From contig NZ_CP077639.1 in NCBI RefSeq assembly GCF_019056395.1, positions 994,001 through 1,058,000 on the forward strand: 64,000 nt of DNA, read 5' to 3'. Below, in pieces: positions 27,588 through 36,409 of this stretch; positions within the stretch are counted from its first letter, which is position 1, and each line of letters starts with the position of its first letter. The DNA is from Terribacillus sp. DMT04. Its GTDB lineage: Bacteria; Bacillota; Bacilli; Bacillales; Amphibacillaceae. The notes below the pieces were generated by a model that saw nothing but the letters and a program-made list of their open reading frames with translations, made no database searches and was not told the DNA's origin. A program made the translations under genes and the position numbers.

Positions 27588-28170
27588 CATACAAGCTGAT
27601 CAGCTGCAGACGGAAGCAGATTTACTAGAAGCAATCAAACAAGACAAATGGATGATGTTAGTACTGGAAACAGCAGCCAAGCTAGAGCTTCCCGATTGCT
27701 GCATAAGTGCTGGATTTGTCCGAGCAAAAGCATGGGATGTGCAGCATGGTTATATAGAACGAACGCCGCTTACAGACGTAGATGTAGTTTATTTTGACGC
27801 AGCTGACATAAACAAAGCAATTGAGAAAGAACTTGAAAACATGCTTATAAAGATGATGCCTAGCGTGCCGTGGTCAGTGAAAAACCAAGCGAGAATGCAT
27901 CATATCAATCAGATGCCTGCGTTTCGTAATACTGCGCATGCGATTGCTTGCTATCCAGAAACAGCTACAAGTATTGGGGTCAAGCTAGAGGAAGGAACAC
28001 TGCAATTGATCGCACCGTATGGAATAGATGATTTGCTCGCTTGTCGTATTGCACCAACACCGCCTTATGTGAGAAGTGAAGCTTATCATTCCATCTATCT
28101 TGATAGAGTGAACAAAAAGAATTGGCAGCGGCTGTGGCCGCGTGTCCAAATGGAGGAAAGTGCTATATGA
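27574..28170 (+). CDS. Nucleotidyltransferase-family protein (DUF925 type)
   Basis: 198 aa. The pattern ISAGFVRAKAWD followed by TPLTDVDVVYFD resembles the G-S/D-x-D core of small nucleotidyltransferase-fold proteins of the NTP_transf_6/DUF925 family. No further domain is seen. The ATG lies inside the end of the ATL gene, and its stop overlaps the next start (ATGA), so the three genes form one unit. Substrate unknown. Confidence 0.75.
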   Translation: MSQGSIQADQLQTEADLLEAIKQDKWMMLVLETAAKLELPDCCISAGFVRAKAWDVQHGYIERTPLTDVDVVYFDAADINKAIEKELENMLIKMMPSVPWSVKNQARMHHINQMPAFRNTAHAIACYPETATSIGVKLEEGTLQLIAPYGIDDLLACRIAPTPPYVRSEAYHSIYLDRVNKKNWQRLWPRVQMEESAI

Positions 28171-28688
28171 CTGATGTGACAATTAGACCGCCGAGAGAGT
28201 CAGAAGGAGCCCTTTTATGGGAGCTGAAATATGGAGAACAGGAACCAGAATGGAAAAAATGGGATGCTCCCTATTTTCCATTGACGCACAAAACGAAAGA
28301 GGAATTCTTAACCAGCTACCAATTTGGTGAGCACTCGCCAGATCAATGGGTAATCGAAGCTGAAGGTACGGTCATTGGAACAGTCAGCTATTATTGGGAA
28401 CACAAACCGTCCAGATGGCTGGAAATGGGTATAACTATATTTGATCCAGCATACTGGAATGGCGGCTATGGAACAGCAGCATTGGAACAGTGGATTACGC
28501 ATTTATTCAAAACGCTGTCAATTGTACGGGTAGGGTATACAACATGGTCCGGAAATAAACGGATGATACGGCTGGGAGAAAAGCTGAACATGACATTGGA
28601 AGCTCGGATGCGGAAATGCCGTTATTATAATGGTGAATATTATGATTCAATACGGATGGGGCTGCTTCGGGAAGAATGGCTTAAGTGA
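28167..28688 (+). CDS. GNAT-family N-acetyltransferase
   Basis: 173 aa from the ATG at 28167, overlapping the upstream stop and preceded by GGAGGAAAG. The RimJ/RimL-like GNAT fold is recognised from DVTIRPPRESEG at the N-terminus, the acetyl-CoA loop YWNGGYGTAALEQW and the C-terminal NKRMIRLGEKLNM. It probably acetylates an amino group of a protein or small molecule. Last gene of a three-gene unit with ATL and the nucleotidyltransferase. Confidence 0.88.
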   Translation: MTDVTIRPPRESEGALLWELKYGEQEPEWKKWDAPYFPLTHKTKEEFLTSYQFGEHSPDQWVIEAEGTVIGTVSYYWEHKPSRWLEMGITIFDPAYWNGGYGTAALEQWITHLFKTLSIVRVGYTTWSGNKRMIRLGEKLNMTLEARMRKCRYYNGEYYDSIRMGLLREEWLK

Positions 28689-28844
28689 AGAAGTGCACAA
28701 ATTATATTGTTTATTTCTTTACAATTTTTTTCAGAAAATAACCTTTAAACATTGTCTAAACATGTTACACTATGTCTAGTAAATTCTTTGTAAAGTAATT
28801 TACTAAAACAATGTATAACACTCTATGCTGGGGGAAATGGCACT

Positions 28845-29504
28845 GTGAGTATAACGTTACAAACCTATTGGAATAATCGTTTTGAAGCAGGGGACATTTG
28901 GGGAACGGAAGCAACACCATCAGCAGTGATGGCATATCCATATTTTGCAGCAGATCAGGCAAAGCGGCTGTTTGTACCGGGCTGCGGTTATGGAAGAAAT
29001 AGCAATTTCTTTGGAGAATATGCTTTTCATGTAACAGCATGTGATATTTCAGAAGTGGCAATTGAACGTGCCAGTAATCATGCAAAAGCAGTTGGCTTGT
29101 CCAATGTAAAGCATTTTGTCGGAGACTATATGAATTTGCCTTTTCCTTCGACAGAAAGATTCGATGGCATTTATTTATCAAATATACTTCATATGTATAC
29201 AGAGGAAGAAAGAAATAAACTATTTCATCATTTCACTTCTCATTTGCATAAGAATGGTCTTTTAATTTTCTCCTGTTTGTCAGCGAGAGATGAAAAGTAC
29301 TACGGCGCAGGTGCAGAATTGGAGAAAGATACCTTCTTAGTGGAGGATCGAATTATGCATTTCTTCCACGAGAACGAGTTGCAAGAAATGCTTCAAGATG
29401 CATTTCAAATTGTCGAAATGACCCTTCACAATCAGCGAATTGATTTTGAAGCAGGTGCAGAGAAAGATGTGCAGTCTTGGTTTGTCGTTGCAAGAAAAAA
29501 ATAA
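28845..29504 (+). CDS. Class I SAM-dependent methyltransferase (thiopurine methyltransferase/TehB-like)
   Basis: 219 aa. It starts with YWNNRFEAGDIWGTEATPS, a pattern shared with thiopurine- and tellurite-type methyltransferases. SAM motif I is LFVPGCGYGRNSNFF, followed by VTACDISEVAIERA. GTG start with GGGGGAAA upstream; a non-standard frame choice is unlikely because an ATG is absent nearby. Monocistronic with its own terminator. A role in detoxification is plausible but the substrate is unknown. Confidence 0.87.
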   Translation: MSITLQTYWNNRFEAGDIWGTEATPSAVMAYPYFAADQAKRLFVPGCGYGRNSNFFGEYAFHVTACDISEVAIERASNHAKAVGLSNVKHFVGDYMNLPFPSTERFDGIYLSNILHMYTEEERNKLFHHFTSHLHKNGLLIFSCLSARDEKYYGAGAELEKDTFLVEDRIMHFFHENELQEMLQDAFQIVEMTLHNQRIDFEAGAEKDVQSWFVVARKK

Positions 29505-29508
29505 TGTG

Positions 29509-29538
29509 CACAGCCTCTTAATAGAGGCTGTGTTTTTT
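29509..29538. terminator. Terminator shared by the methyltransferase and sspL-like genes
   Basis: CACAGCCTCT pairs perfectly with AGAGGCTGTG and is followed by six Ts. It overlaps the stop codon of the convergent sspL-like gene. Confidence 0.92.
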
Positions 29539-29671
29539 ATATTTTCGTATTCTTTTTCTTGGCGCGCTGTTCCAGCTGACTTTTTGGCTCTTGATTGGCT
29601 GTGTCTTCTGTAAGCCCTTGCTTATTTACGCTCGTAGCCGCATTTTTATTGCGGCTGTTGTTTTTTGGCAT
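29537..29671 (-). CDS. sspL: Small acid-soluble spore protein L-like
   Basis: 44 aa, hydrophilic and Lys/Asn/Gln-rich (MPKNNSRNKNAATSV... ending EQRAKKKNTKI). The C-terminal half, with QEPKSQLEQRAKKKNTK, closely follows the B. subtilis SspL pattern (PKTELEERAKKSNTK) as I remember it. GAGGTGATTACG precedes the ATG and a sigma-G-like promoter lies upstream. It would be a minor SASP of the forespore. It is short and easily missed. Confidence 0.82.
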   Translation of the reverse strand: MPKNNSRNKNAATSVNKQGLTEDTANQEPKSQLEQRAKKKNTKI

Positions 29672-29689
29672 CGTAATCACCTCAAGCAT

Positions 29690-29720
29690 TAGTATGGCTT
29701 ATATCGTAATTTTTTATTAA
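29690..29720 (-). promoter_or_regulatory. Sigma-G promoter of the sspL-like gene
   Basis: On the minus strand, TTAATA (29720-29715), 18-bp spacer, CATACTA (29696-29690), which is a perfect -10; 18 bases before the start codon of the gene. Confidence 0.65.
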
Positions 29721-29808
29721 ATGAATGAATGGATATTGTTCCTGCGGCATAGGTTAATTTATAATGAAAAGTAAACCTGCTGATACTTTTGCGCACAGGA
29801 GAGAATAT

Positions 29809-30564
29809 ATGAAGAATAAATATGTAATAATGCTTGGTACATTGGCAGTAATCGCTATTGCTCTGGCAGTGCTGACATATCAAAATAGATCAGATGAACT
29901 GCGGGCGGAAGCATCAGATATCTCCCTTAGAAAACATAAAGTTGCTACCAAAGAGGAAGTACCAGAGCTTTCCGCGGTTAAAGACGGTCCTTTAGATGTG
30001 CCGCTTTTAAATCAAATGGATGCACCGCGTTTATATAATGGGTGTGAAGTGACGAGCTTAGCAATGATTCTTTTATACGCGGGGTTTGATGTGACAAAGA
30101 ATGAATTAGCTGAACAAATTCCATATGTGCCGCTGCAATATGATAATGGGCTGCGAGGAGATCCGAACGAAGGATTTGTCGGTGATATGCAGAATGGTCC
30201 AGGACTTGGCGTTTATCACGGACCTGTCATGGACCTTGCTAAGAAAATAGCTGGCGACAGAGCAGTTGATAAAACGGGTGCGACAGTAGAAGAAGCAATT
30301 TACGAACCGCTTGATTCAGGTAACCCGGTATGGATTGTTACTACCGCAAGTTTCACGCAAACTGGCGATATGGAGTCTTGGAAAACACCGAATGGCAATG
30401 CAGATGTTACTTACAGTGTTCATAGTGTGGCAGTAACAGGCTACACCGAGGATACCGTATTTCTTAATAATCCATACGGACAAAAAAACCAGGAAGTAGA
30501 CAGAGAAAACTTTGAGAAAGCTTGGAAACAGCTAGGCAGTCAAGCTATTTATATTGAGAAATAA
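29809..30564 (+). CDS. Exported C39-like cysteine peptidase family protein
   Basis: 251 aa from the ATG at 29809 (CAGGAGAGA upstream); an earlier in-frame ATG at 29764 would spoil the signal. The N-terminus (MKNKYVIMLGTLAVIAIALAVLTY) is a signal anchor, so the protein is extracellular or membrane-tethered. The peptidase_C39_2 domain begins at DVPLLNQMDAPRLYNGCEVTS, with catalytic C79, then H205 in YSVHSVAVTGY and an Asn/Asp in LNNPYG. It resembles B. subtilis YvpB. Target unknown. Confidence 0.87.
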   Translation: MKNKYVIMLGTLAVIAIALAVLTYQNRSDELRAEASDISLRKHKVATKEEVPELSAVKDGPLDVPLLNQMDAPRLYNGCEVTSLAMILLYAGFDVTKNELAEQIPYVPLQYDNGLRGDPNEGFVGDMQNGPGLGVYHGPVMDLAKKIAGDRAVDKTGATVEEAIYEPLDSGNPVWIVTTASFTQTGDMESWKTPNGNADVTYSVHSVAVTGYTEDTVFLNNPYGQKNQEVDRENFEKAWKQLGSQAIYIEK

Positions 30565-30568
30565 GAAG

Positions 30569-30598
30569 GAAGCGCAGCTGCGAGCTGTGCTTCTTTTT
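30569..30598 (+). terminator. Terminator of the C39-like gene
   Basis: GAAGCGCAGCT pairs with AGCTGTGCTTC (one G-U) around a 3-base loop, then five Ts. Confidence 0.92.
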
Positions 30599-30648
30599 GC
30601 GTCTGCAAGTAGTCCGGGCTACAATGTAGGAAGATGGAGGTGCTACAG

Positions 30649-31179
30649 ATGGAGCTTGAACCGATACCGGATCATTTAGAGAAGGGTCTCCGGCTTTTGT
30701 TTATTGGATTCAATCCGAGTGTACGATCTGCTGAGACCGGTCACCATTACGCAAATCGAAATAACCGCTTCTGGAATATCCTCTATCAAGCGGGTATTAC
30801 GGACCGCAAATATGAGCCTTACGAAGATCGTACTTTGCTTCAAGAAGGAATAGGATTCACCAATATTGTGGCCAGACCGACGAAAGCAGCCGCTGATATT
30901 ACGAAGGAAGAATACATAGAAGGAGCGGGATTGCTTCGGGAGAAATTAGCGCACTACCAGCCAAAGATTGCATGCTTTGTTGGAAAAGGCGTGTATCAGC
31001 AGTACGGCAACGTGAAACAAACGAATTGGGGCTTGCAAAAGGCTCCTGTTACATCTGCTGTACTCGAATTTGTTGCGCCGTCTTCAAGCGGACTTGTACG
31101 AATGCCGTTGGCTGATATTGTGCACATTTATGCGGAAATACCAGCTATCTTAAAAGACATAGAGGAGGAGAGTAAATGA
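30649..31179 (+). CDS. mug: Mismatch-specific uracil/thymine-DNA glycosylase (Mug/UDG family 2)
   Basis: 176 aa from the ATG at 30649, preceded by GGAGGT at 7 bases; an ATG at 30634 lies upstream of that site. The motif A of family 2 glycosylases is GFNPSVRSAETGHHYANRNNRFWN, with the catalytic Asn in GFNPS, and the second conserved loop is near SSGLVRMPLAD. It removes uracil or thymine from mispairs in base excision repair. It overlaps the following SDR gene by 4 bases. Confidence 0.9.
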   Translation: MELEPIPDHLEKGLRLLFIGFNPSVRSAETGHHYANRNNRFWNILYQAGITDRKYEPYEDRTLLQEGIGFTNIVARPTKAAADITKEEYIEGAGLLREKLAHYQPKIACFVGKGVYQQYGNVKQTNWGLQKAPVTSAVLEFVAPSSSGLVRMPLADIVHIYAEIPAILKDIEEESK

Positions 31180-31931
31180 AGACAGCAGTAGTAACAGGAA
31201 CATCCCGCGGGTTGGGAGAAGCAATTGCCAAACACTTAATGGATAAGGAAGTAAAAGTAATCGGTGTCGCCAGAAAAGATAGTAACGCGCTTCCTTGCTA
31301 TAAAGGGAAGGGAAATGCTAGTTACACGTATCGTTATGGGGACTTACAGGATACAGCGGCATGTGCGCAAATCTTTGAGGAATTAGCTGCGGACATATTT
31401 TCAACTGCGAAGGACACAGTGTACTTAATTAATAATGCTGGTGTAGTCGGTCCCATTGCGACAGCTGATGCGTATAGTCTGCTGGAACTGGAAGCACATC
31501 TGGCGATTAATCTAACGGCACCGATGCTCGTTTGCTCCATATTCTTAAAGTATGCAAAAACACATAACGTACCGCTTGTAATCGTAAATGTCACTTCAGG
31601 TGCAGCAGAACGTTCTGTGCATGGCTGGAGTGCATACAGTACATCGAAAGCTGGATTGAACCGTTATACGGAGACAGTTGCGTTGGAAGAAGCTGAGGCA
31701 GGATCCGGGAATATTGCCATAGCCTATAATCCGGGTATCATGGATACAGGGATGCAGGCAGATATACGATCCAGTGAGCCGGAACAGTTCCAGGATGTTC
31801 AGAAATTCAAAGACTATGTCACAAACAAGTCATTGCGTGACCCAATGTTTGTAGGTGGTGTACTTGTCGATATTCTCACAGGTGAAAGTATAGAAAATGG
31901 CAAACGGTATGCTGTAAAGGATTATGTTTAA
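31176..31931 (+). CDS. Short-chain dehydrogenase/reductase (YueD-like, benzil reductase type)
   Basis: 251 aa. The N-terminal Rossmann motif TGTSRGLG (NADP(H) binding) opens the protein; NNAG, the catalytic Ser in VTSGAAERSVHGW and the YSTSK active-site Tyr/Lys are in order, and YNPGIMDTGMQ follows. This pattern fits the sepiapterin-reductase-like SDR group that includes B. subtilis/B. cereus YueD, an (S)-benzoin-forming benzil reductase. The natural substrate is not known. AGGAGGAG ribosome site, ATGA overlap with mug. Confidence 0.88.
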   Translation: MKTAVVTGTSRGLGEAIAKHLMDKEVKVIGVARKDSNALPCYKGKGNASYTYRYGDLQDTAACAQIFEELAADIFSTAKDTVYLINNAGVVGPIATADAYSLLELEAHLAINLTAPMLVCSIFLKYAKTHNVPLVIVNVTSGAAERSVHGWSAYSTSKAGLNRYTETVALEEAEAGSGNIAIAYNPGIMDTGMQADIRSSEPEQFQDVQKFKDYVTNKSLRDPMFVGGVLVDILTGESIENGKRYAVKDYV

Positions 31932-32012
31932 TTGAAACTGGGTATCTGCCCTTTCCTTTTCTAGGTGATGTACATAGGATGCATTATCCTGTAGGAAAAG
32001 GGGGACGTACTG

Positions 32013-32150
32013 ATGTCAAAAGAAAATGGAAACGAAGGTTTCGGTTTTGCATTTCTCGTTGTATTGTTTATTCTTTTAATTATCGTTGGTTCTTGCTACG
32101 TAGGTGGCAACAATTACGATTATGGATATGGCAGTGGCTACTGTTATTAA
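32013..32150 (+). CDS. YjcZ-type small sporulation-associated membrane peptide
   Basis: 45 aa: a short polar start (MSKENGNEGFGFAF), one transmembrane helix (FLVVLFILLIIVGSCYVGG) and a Gly/Tyr-rich end (NYDYGYGSGYCY). This is the pattern of the YjcZ/YhzN family of tiny Bacillus sporulation peptides. AAAGGGGGACG precedes the ATG; a strong terminator follows. Role unknown; a spore coat or membrane location is likely from the family. Confidence 0.8.
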   Translation: MSKENGNEGFGFAFLVVLFILLIIVGSCYVGGNNYDYGYGSGYCY

Positions 32151-32162
32151 TAGATGAACACG

Positions 32163-32197
32163 AAGAAGCTTTGCACGCGGTCGTGCAAAGCTTCTTT
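32163..32197. terminator. Bidirectional terminator between the YjcZ-type gene and the ABC-2 permease gene
   Basis: AAGAAGCTTTGCACG pairs perfectly with CGTGCAAAGCTTCTT, with Ts beyond on the plus strand. It abuts the stop of the minus-strand permease. Confidence 0.92.
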
Positions 32198-33832
32198 TTA
32201 CTTTGTCAGAGTTGTGCGGTCAACAGACCGCAGCAGCCGGCTGATAGTGAACAATAATGCAGCAGCAAGGATGCTAATGTATAAAACTGTGAAAAACAGT
32301 GAAACAAGCATCTGCATGTTCAATACAAGCAACAATGCAATCAGAATGCCTAAGGAGCCAACAGAAAGAACAATGGCAATAAGACTTGCGAGCCTGTTTT
32401 GGAACAATTCCGTTTCCTCTGTCCAGCCTAGTTTAGGATAATACAGATCGCTGAGCATCCCGATAATTGTCACAGCTGCATTCACTAGCAAGGCAAGGAA
32501 CAGCCAAAGTACTGCTTGCAAAACAGTCAGCTGTAAAACGAAAACGGCAACAAGGAACATAACGCTGATTGGCAGCAGGTTGATTAAAAAAGCAGATTGC
32601 AGCTTGGCAAAAACAATTTGCCGCATTTTCAATGGCAGAAAAAGATGGGCTTCCCAGCTGTGTCCGTCCTTTGAAAAGCTTACAATACTTACTGGATTAA
32701 GTCCTATTGTAAGGATGTTTGCTGCTAATATGGCAACGTAAAGGCCGTTGCCGTCCAAGTTTTTGGCCAAAGAAGCAGCGGATGTAAAATCACCCATGAA
32801 AACAATGACGACGAGTAAAACCGGCATAATAAGTGTGCCAGCAACACATTGCAAAAAGTATGTGGGCGTGCGGAATATAGTCTGTATTTCTTTTCGGCGG
32901 TAAGCATGGACAACGGAATTTTCTTTGCGGTACAATCTCTTGCTGTTAAATTGCTTACCTGATCCCGTATTCAGTCCTAATGCACCTTTCAAATATAGTT
33001 TTTGTGATGCTGCATAAAACAGCCAAAAGGCAGCTGAGGCAATTACTAAAACGATAATCAGGTACATCAAACTCAATCCGAAGTTGTCTGCTGTCAACAA
33101 ATTTGTCATGAGCCATGCGGGAGGATAGTACATAGTCGCCATTTGCAGCATCCCGCCACCTTCTGCACTGGAGGCAATCGTTTCGGCAATTTTTTCTGGG
33201 TCATGCTGTAACCGAAGTACGACATTTAACAAAATCAGCAAGAGAAAGCCGAGAATGCCGCCGATTACTTTGCTTCTATCTTTATTTTTACCTTTGTTAA
33301 CAAACTGCATCGCAAACATGACAAGGACAGACGCCAATGAGTAAGGAATAACTGGGACAACGAAGTATAGAAGGAAAGCGAAAATATAATACATCGGGCC
33401 GGCATCAGACAGAACGCCATAGTACATGCTGACAGGAAAGTAGGTCCCCGCCGTAACTATATAAGCATAAACGAGCGGGTTCACTGATTTCGCAATCAGC
33501 AGCTGATAAGAATGTACCGGGAAGTGCAGGAAAGATGTTATATCTTCAGTAAAGTAAAAAGCATTCATAATTAAAGTTAATGACAATAGAAGTACCACGA
33601 AGAAATTCATGAGAAACAACGCGCCTAAAATAATATCCGCGTTTCCTGATGGTTCGAGTATAGAGTAGATTATATCAATCACTTGCAGGACAAAACCGCC
33701 AAACATCAGCGCGATTAAAAGTAAACCGAATAACCCGAAAAGCAAGCCAATGATGACGCTCGGTTTTTTAAATACATTACTGTACTGCATTTTTAACTGA
33801 ATACGAATAAGAGCACGAATCGGTTTATGCAT
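32198..33832 (-). CDS. ABC-2-type exporter permease subunit
   Basis: 544 aa with about twelve hydrophobic segments across the length, typical of the large ABC-2-like permeases paired with a separate ATPase. No ATPase motif. It starts MHKPIRALIRIQLKMQYSNVF and overlaps the end of the ATPase gene by 8 bases, so the two form one transporter. It may correspond to the B. subtilis YthQ-type permeases, though it is longer. The cargo cannot be inferred. The minus-strand unit ends at a hairpin shared with the convergent YjcZ-type gene. Confidence 0.85.
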   Translation of the reverse strand: MHKPIRALIRIQLKMQYSNVFKKPSVIIGLLFGLFGLLLIALMFGGFVLQVIDIIYSILEPSGNADIILGALFLMNFFVVLLLSLTLIMNAFYFTEDITSFLHFPVHSYQLLIAKSVNPLVYAYIVTAGTYFPVSMYYGVLSDAGPMYYIFAFLLYFVVPVIPYSLASVLVMFAMQFVNKGKNKDRSKVIGGILGFLLLILLNVVLRLQHDPEKIAETIASSAEGGGMLQMATMYYPPAWLMTNLLTADNFGLSLMYLIIVLVIASAAFWLFYAASQKLYLKGALGLNTGSGKQFNSKRLYRKENSVVHAYRRKEIQTIFRTPTYFLQCVAGTLIMPVLLVVIVFMGDFTSAASLAKNLDGNGLYVAILAANILTIGLNPVSIVSFSKDGHSWEAHLFLPLKMRQIVFAKLQSAFLINLLPISVMFLVAVFVLQLTVLQAVLWLFLALLVNAAVTIIGMLSDLYYPKLGWTEETELFQNRLASLIAIVLSVGSLGILIALLLVLNMQMLVSLFFTVLYISILAAALLFTISRLLRSVDRTTLTK

Positions 33833-34547
33833 CTTGTGTCAGCTCCAGGAAAATATGCTCCAAGCTTTCATCAGAATGGAATTTTTCTCTCATTTCCGGT
33901 AAGGTGCCATGAAACAGCATTTCTCCTTTTCGGATGATAGCCACTTCGTCACATAGCTGCTCGACGACTTCGAGTACATGAGAAGAGAAAAAGACGGTGT
34001 TTCCTTTTGCTGTGTGCTGCCGCATTAACTCTTTTAGCTGATAAGACGATTTCGGGTCCAGACCAGTCATTGGTTCATCGAGAATCCACACAGACGGCTG
34101 CTGTACGAGCATGCCGGTAATAAATAATTTCTGCCGCATGCCGTGTGAATAGGTTTTTATTTGATCGCTAAGTGCTTCATAAATACTGAACATTTTGGCG
34201 TATTCCTCAATTCGAGCAGTTCGTTCGTCTGCTGGAATGCCGTAAATATCCCCAATAAAATGCAGATAATCAATCCCATTCAGCCGCAGAAATAGATCAG
34301 GACTATCTGGCACATAGCCAAATTCATGCTTGGCTGCAATTGTGTCGGTTGATATGTCTTTGCCGTTTATGGTAATCGTGCCTGAATCAATTGGCAGGAT
34401 GCCTGTTACCATCTTAATGGTAGTAGATTTACCTGCGCCATTAGGTCCGAGGAAACCGAAAATCTTTCCGCTTGGAACAGTTAAATGAATGTCGTTGACA
34501 GCTTTCCTGCCACCGTATTGTTTATGTACATGATCAAGTTGTATCAA
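33825..34547 (-). CDS. ABC transporter ATP-binding protein (YthP-like)
   Basis: 240 aa ABC ATPase. Walker A GPNGAGKST, Q-loop near YVPDSPDLF, signature YSHGMRQKL and Walker B VWILDEPMTGLD are all intact, followed by the SSHVLE H-loop. The DSP after the Q-loop and SHGMRQ are typical of the CcmA/NatA-like group that drives ABC-2 exporters. GGAGGGTAAGT lies before the ATG on the minus strand. First gene of the two-gene exporter unit. Confidence 0.92.
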   Translation of the reverse strand: MIQLDHVHKQYGGRKAVNDIHLTVPSGKIFGFLGPNGAGKSTTIKMVTGILPIDSGTITINGKDISTDTIAAKHEFGYVPDSPDLFLRLNGIDYLHFIGDIYGIPADERTARIEEYAKMFSIYEALSDQIKTYSHGMRQKLFITGMLVQQPSVWILDEPMTGLDPKSSYQLKELMRQHTAKGNTVFFSSHVLEVVEQLCDEVAIIRKGEMLFHGTLPEMREKFHSDESLEHIFLELTQDA

Positions 34548-34690
34548 TACTTACCCTCCTGTCTGTTACTTCCATTCTGTCTGTTATCTTCCAATTGTTC
34601 AAGCATATTTTCTATAAAAAAAGCTTATATCCCCCCGCATAATCTATCGTGTTTTTCATATATTCTAAGACGAGCTTAGGGGGAATATAG

Positions 34691-35113
34691 ATGCGGGAGT
34701 TACAAAAGAAAACAGCATTGATTGCCGTTTTACTGCAGACAGTACTTAATATCACGTTAACCATCCTTGCGATGATTCTGGTTGTTTTTCTGTTGAAGAA
34801 GACAGTATTTATTTTTGATGTGCTGCTAATACGGAACGAAGAAGTTACGTATTTTTATCTTGCAGAAGGAATTTTAGTTTATTTTCTTTATTTTGAGTTT
34901 ATTAGTTTGATTATTAAATACTTCACCCATGATTATCATTTTCCACTGCGATACTTCATTTACATCGGTATTACAGCCATCATCCGGTTGATTATTATTG
35001 ATCATGAAAACCCGCTGACCATTTTGTTATATGCGATGGCTATCGTACTTCTCGTATGTGCGCTGCTCATTGCCAATCATTCTAATATAAAAGGAAATGA
35101 AGAGCTGGATTGA
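34691..35113 (+). CDS. psiE: PsiE-family membrane protein
   Basis: 140 aa with four predicted transmembrane helices and family-typical features: FDVLLIRNEEV, YFLYFEFISLIIKYF and HFPLRYFIYIGITAIIRLIIID. PsiE is phosphate-starvation inducible in E. coli; its role is unknown. AGGGGGAAT precedes the ATG. No Pho box was identified. Single gene between the divergent ABC unit and map. Confidence 0.9.
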   Translation: MRELQKKTALIAVLLQTVLNITLTILAMILVVFLLKKTVFIFDVLLIRNEEVTYFYLAEGILVYFLYFEFISLIIKYFTHDYHFPLRYFIYIGITAIIRLIIIDHENPLTILLYAMAIVLLVCALLIANHSNIKGNEELD

Positions 35114-35210
35114 TTCAGATAGTCAGCGTAACAATTTAACCGTGCTGGCATAATATGATACACTCTATTATGGATTAGGAAGCATTGTCGTCAGAAAGGA
35201 AGAGAATCGA

Positions 35211-35966
35211 ATGATCAATCGTAAAAGTACGCGTGAAATAGAAATGATGCAAGCGGCGGGTAAGCTGCTTGCTGCTATTCATAAAGAAATCCGCAAAATG
35301 ATAAAACCTGGTATTACAACGATGGAAATCGACCAATTTGTAGAGAGTTATTTGGAAAAGCATGGTGCAACTGCTGAACAGAAAGGCTATAATGGCTACG
35401 CTTATGCCACATGTGCTTCCATTAATGATGAAATCTGCCACGGATTTCCAAGAAACGAGCCATTGAACAATGGCGATATTGTAACCATAGATATGGTTGT
35501 CAACTTAAATGGCGGATTAGCTGATTCTGCTTGGACTTATGCTGTTGGAGAAGTCAGCGAAGCAGCCGAGCGTTTGCTTGAAGTAACAAAGAATTCCTTA
35601 TACAAGGGAATTGAGAAGGCACTTCCTGGTTCTCGCATTGGTGATATTGGGCATGCGATTCAGCAATATGCGGAAGCTGAAGGTTATTCTGTCGTACGTG
35701 ACTTTACTGGACATGGTATTGGACCGACAATCCACGAAGATCCGCATATTCCGCATTTTGGCTTGCCGAATAAAGGACCGCGTTTAAAGGAAGGCATGGT
35801 TATCACCATTGAACCGATGCTCAATATCGGAGAATGGGGCAGCCAGATGGATGCTAACAACTGGACAGCACGTACGATTGATGGATCGCTGTCTGCTCAA
35901 TATGAGCATACGATTGTTATTACGAAAGAGGGCCCTGTTATCCTGACAGATCAAGATGAGGAATAA
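35211..35966 (+). CDS. map: Methionine aminopeptidase, type I (YflG-like second copy)
   Basis: 251 aa. It removes the initiator Met from new proteins. The five metal ligands are visible: Asp in VTIDMV, Asp in LADSAWT, His in TGHGIG, Glu in TIEPML and Glu near the end in QYEHT. The catalytic His in DEICHGFP is present. It stands alone rather than beside adk/secY, so it is more likely the second Map (YflG type) of Bacillus than the ribosomal-operon copy. GGAAGAG ribosome site. Confidence 0.93.
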   Translation: MINRKSTREIEMMQAAGKLLAAIHKEIRKMIKPGITTMEIDQFVESYLEKHGATAEQKGYNGYAYATCASINDEICHGFPRNEPLNNGDIVTIDMVVNLNGGLADSAWTYAVGEVSEAAERLLEVTKNSLYKGIEKALPGSRIGDIGHAIQQYAEAEGYSVVRDFTGHGIGPTIHEDPHIPHFGLPNKGPRLKEGMVITIEPMLNIGEWGSQMDANNWTARTIDGSLSAQYEHTIVITKEGPVILTDQDEE

Positions 35967-35973
35967 AATGAAA

Positions 35974-36401
35974 TAAGAAGCTGGGACAAAACTGTTTAAG
36001 CTATATAAAAATCCAAACAATACTGCAATTAAAAGCAGTATTGTTTGGATTTTGCATTGTAAAGGAATAGGAGAGCATCGCTTCGGAAATACACTCCGCT
36101 TTCCTGCGGGTGGCTGGGGAGCCTCCTCGTGCAAAAAGCGCTACCCTAGCCTTCCTCCCGCGGGAGTCTCCGTGTATTTCTACCCTGATTCTTGTTATGA
36201 GGACCCTTACTAGTATAAAAAGAATACGTAGACTCCTCGAAATAAAAAGCGATTTTCTTGTCGGCATCTACTTCAAAAGCCATTCTTGTTCGACGATAAC
36301 AGCTAAATTTGGAAAGTAGCTGCCGTCTGAGGGCTGCATTAAAAGTATGGACCTAGTCATCATTCGCTTTTAGGATGAATTAATCTTGTTTTGTCACAGC
36401 C
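35974..36401. repeat. Dispersed MITE-like intergenic repeat, copy 2 (longer)
   Basis: 428 bp between map and the CDF gene. Ends AAGAAGCTGGGACAAAAC and GTTTTGTCACAGCCT form imperfect inverted repeats (about 16 of 18 match when extended by CTT). Inside: a 17-bp perfect stem (AATCCAAACAATACTGC with its complement), a GC-rich arm CCTGCGGG ... CCCGCGGG enclosed by GAAATACAC / GTGTATTTC, and a conserved A/T-rich 3' half. It is about 80-90% like copy 1 where they align. It holds no gene; frames inside it are artefacts. Confidence 0.88.
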
Positions 36402-36409
36402 TCTTCTTT

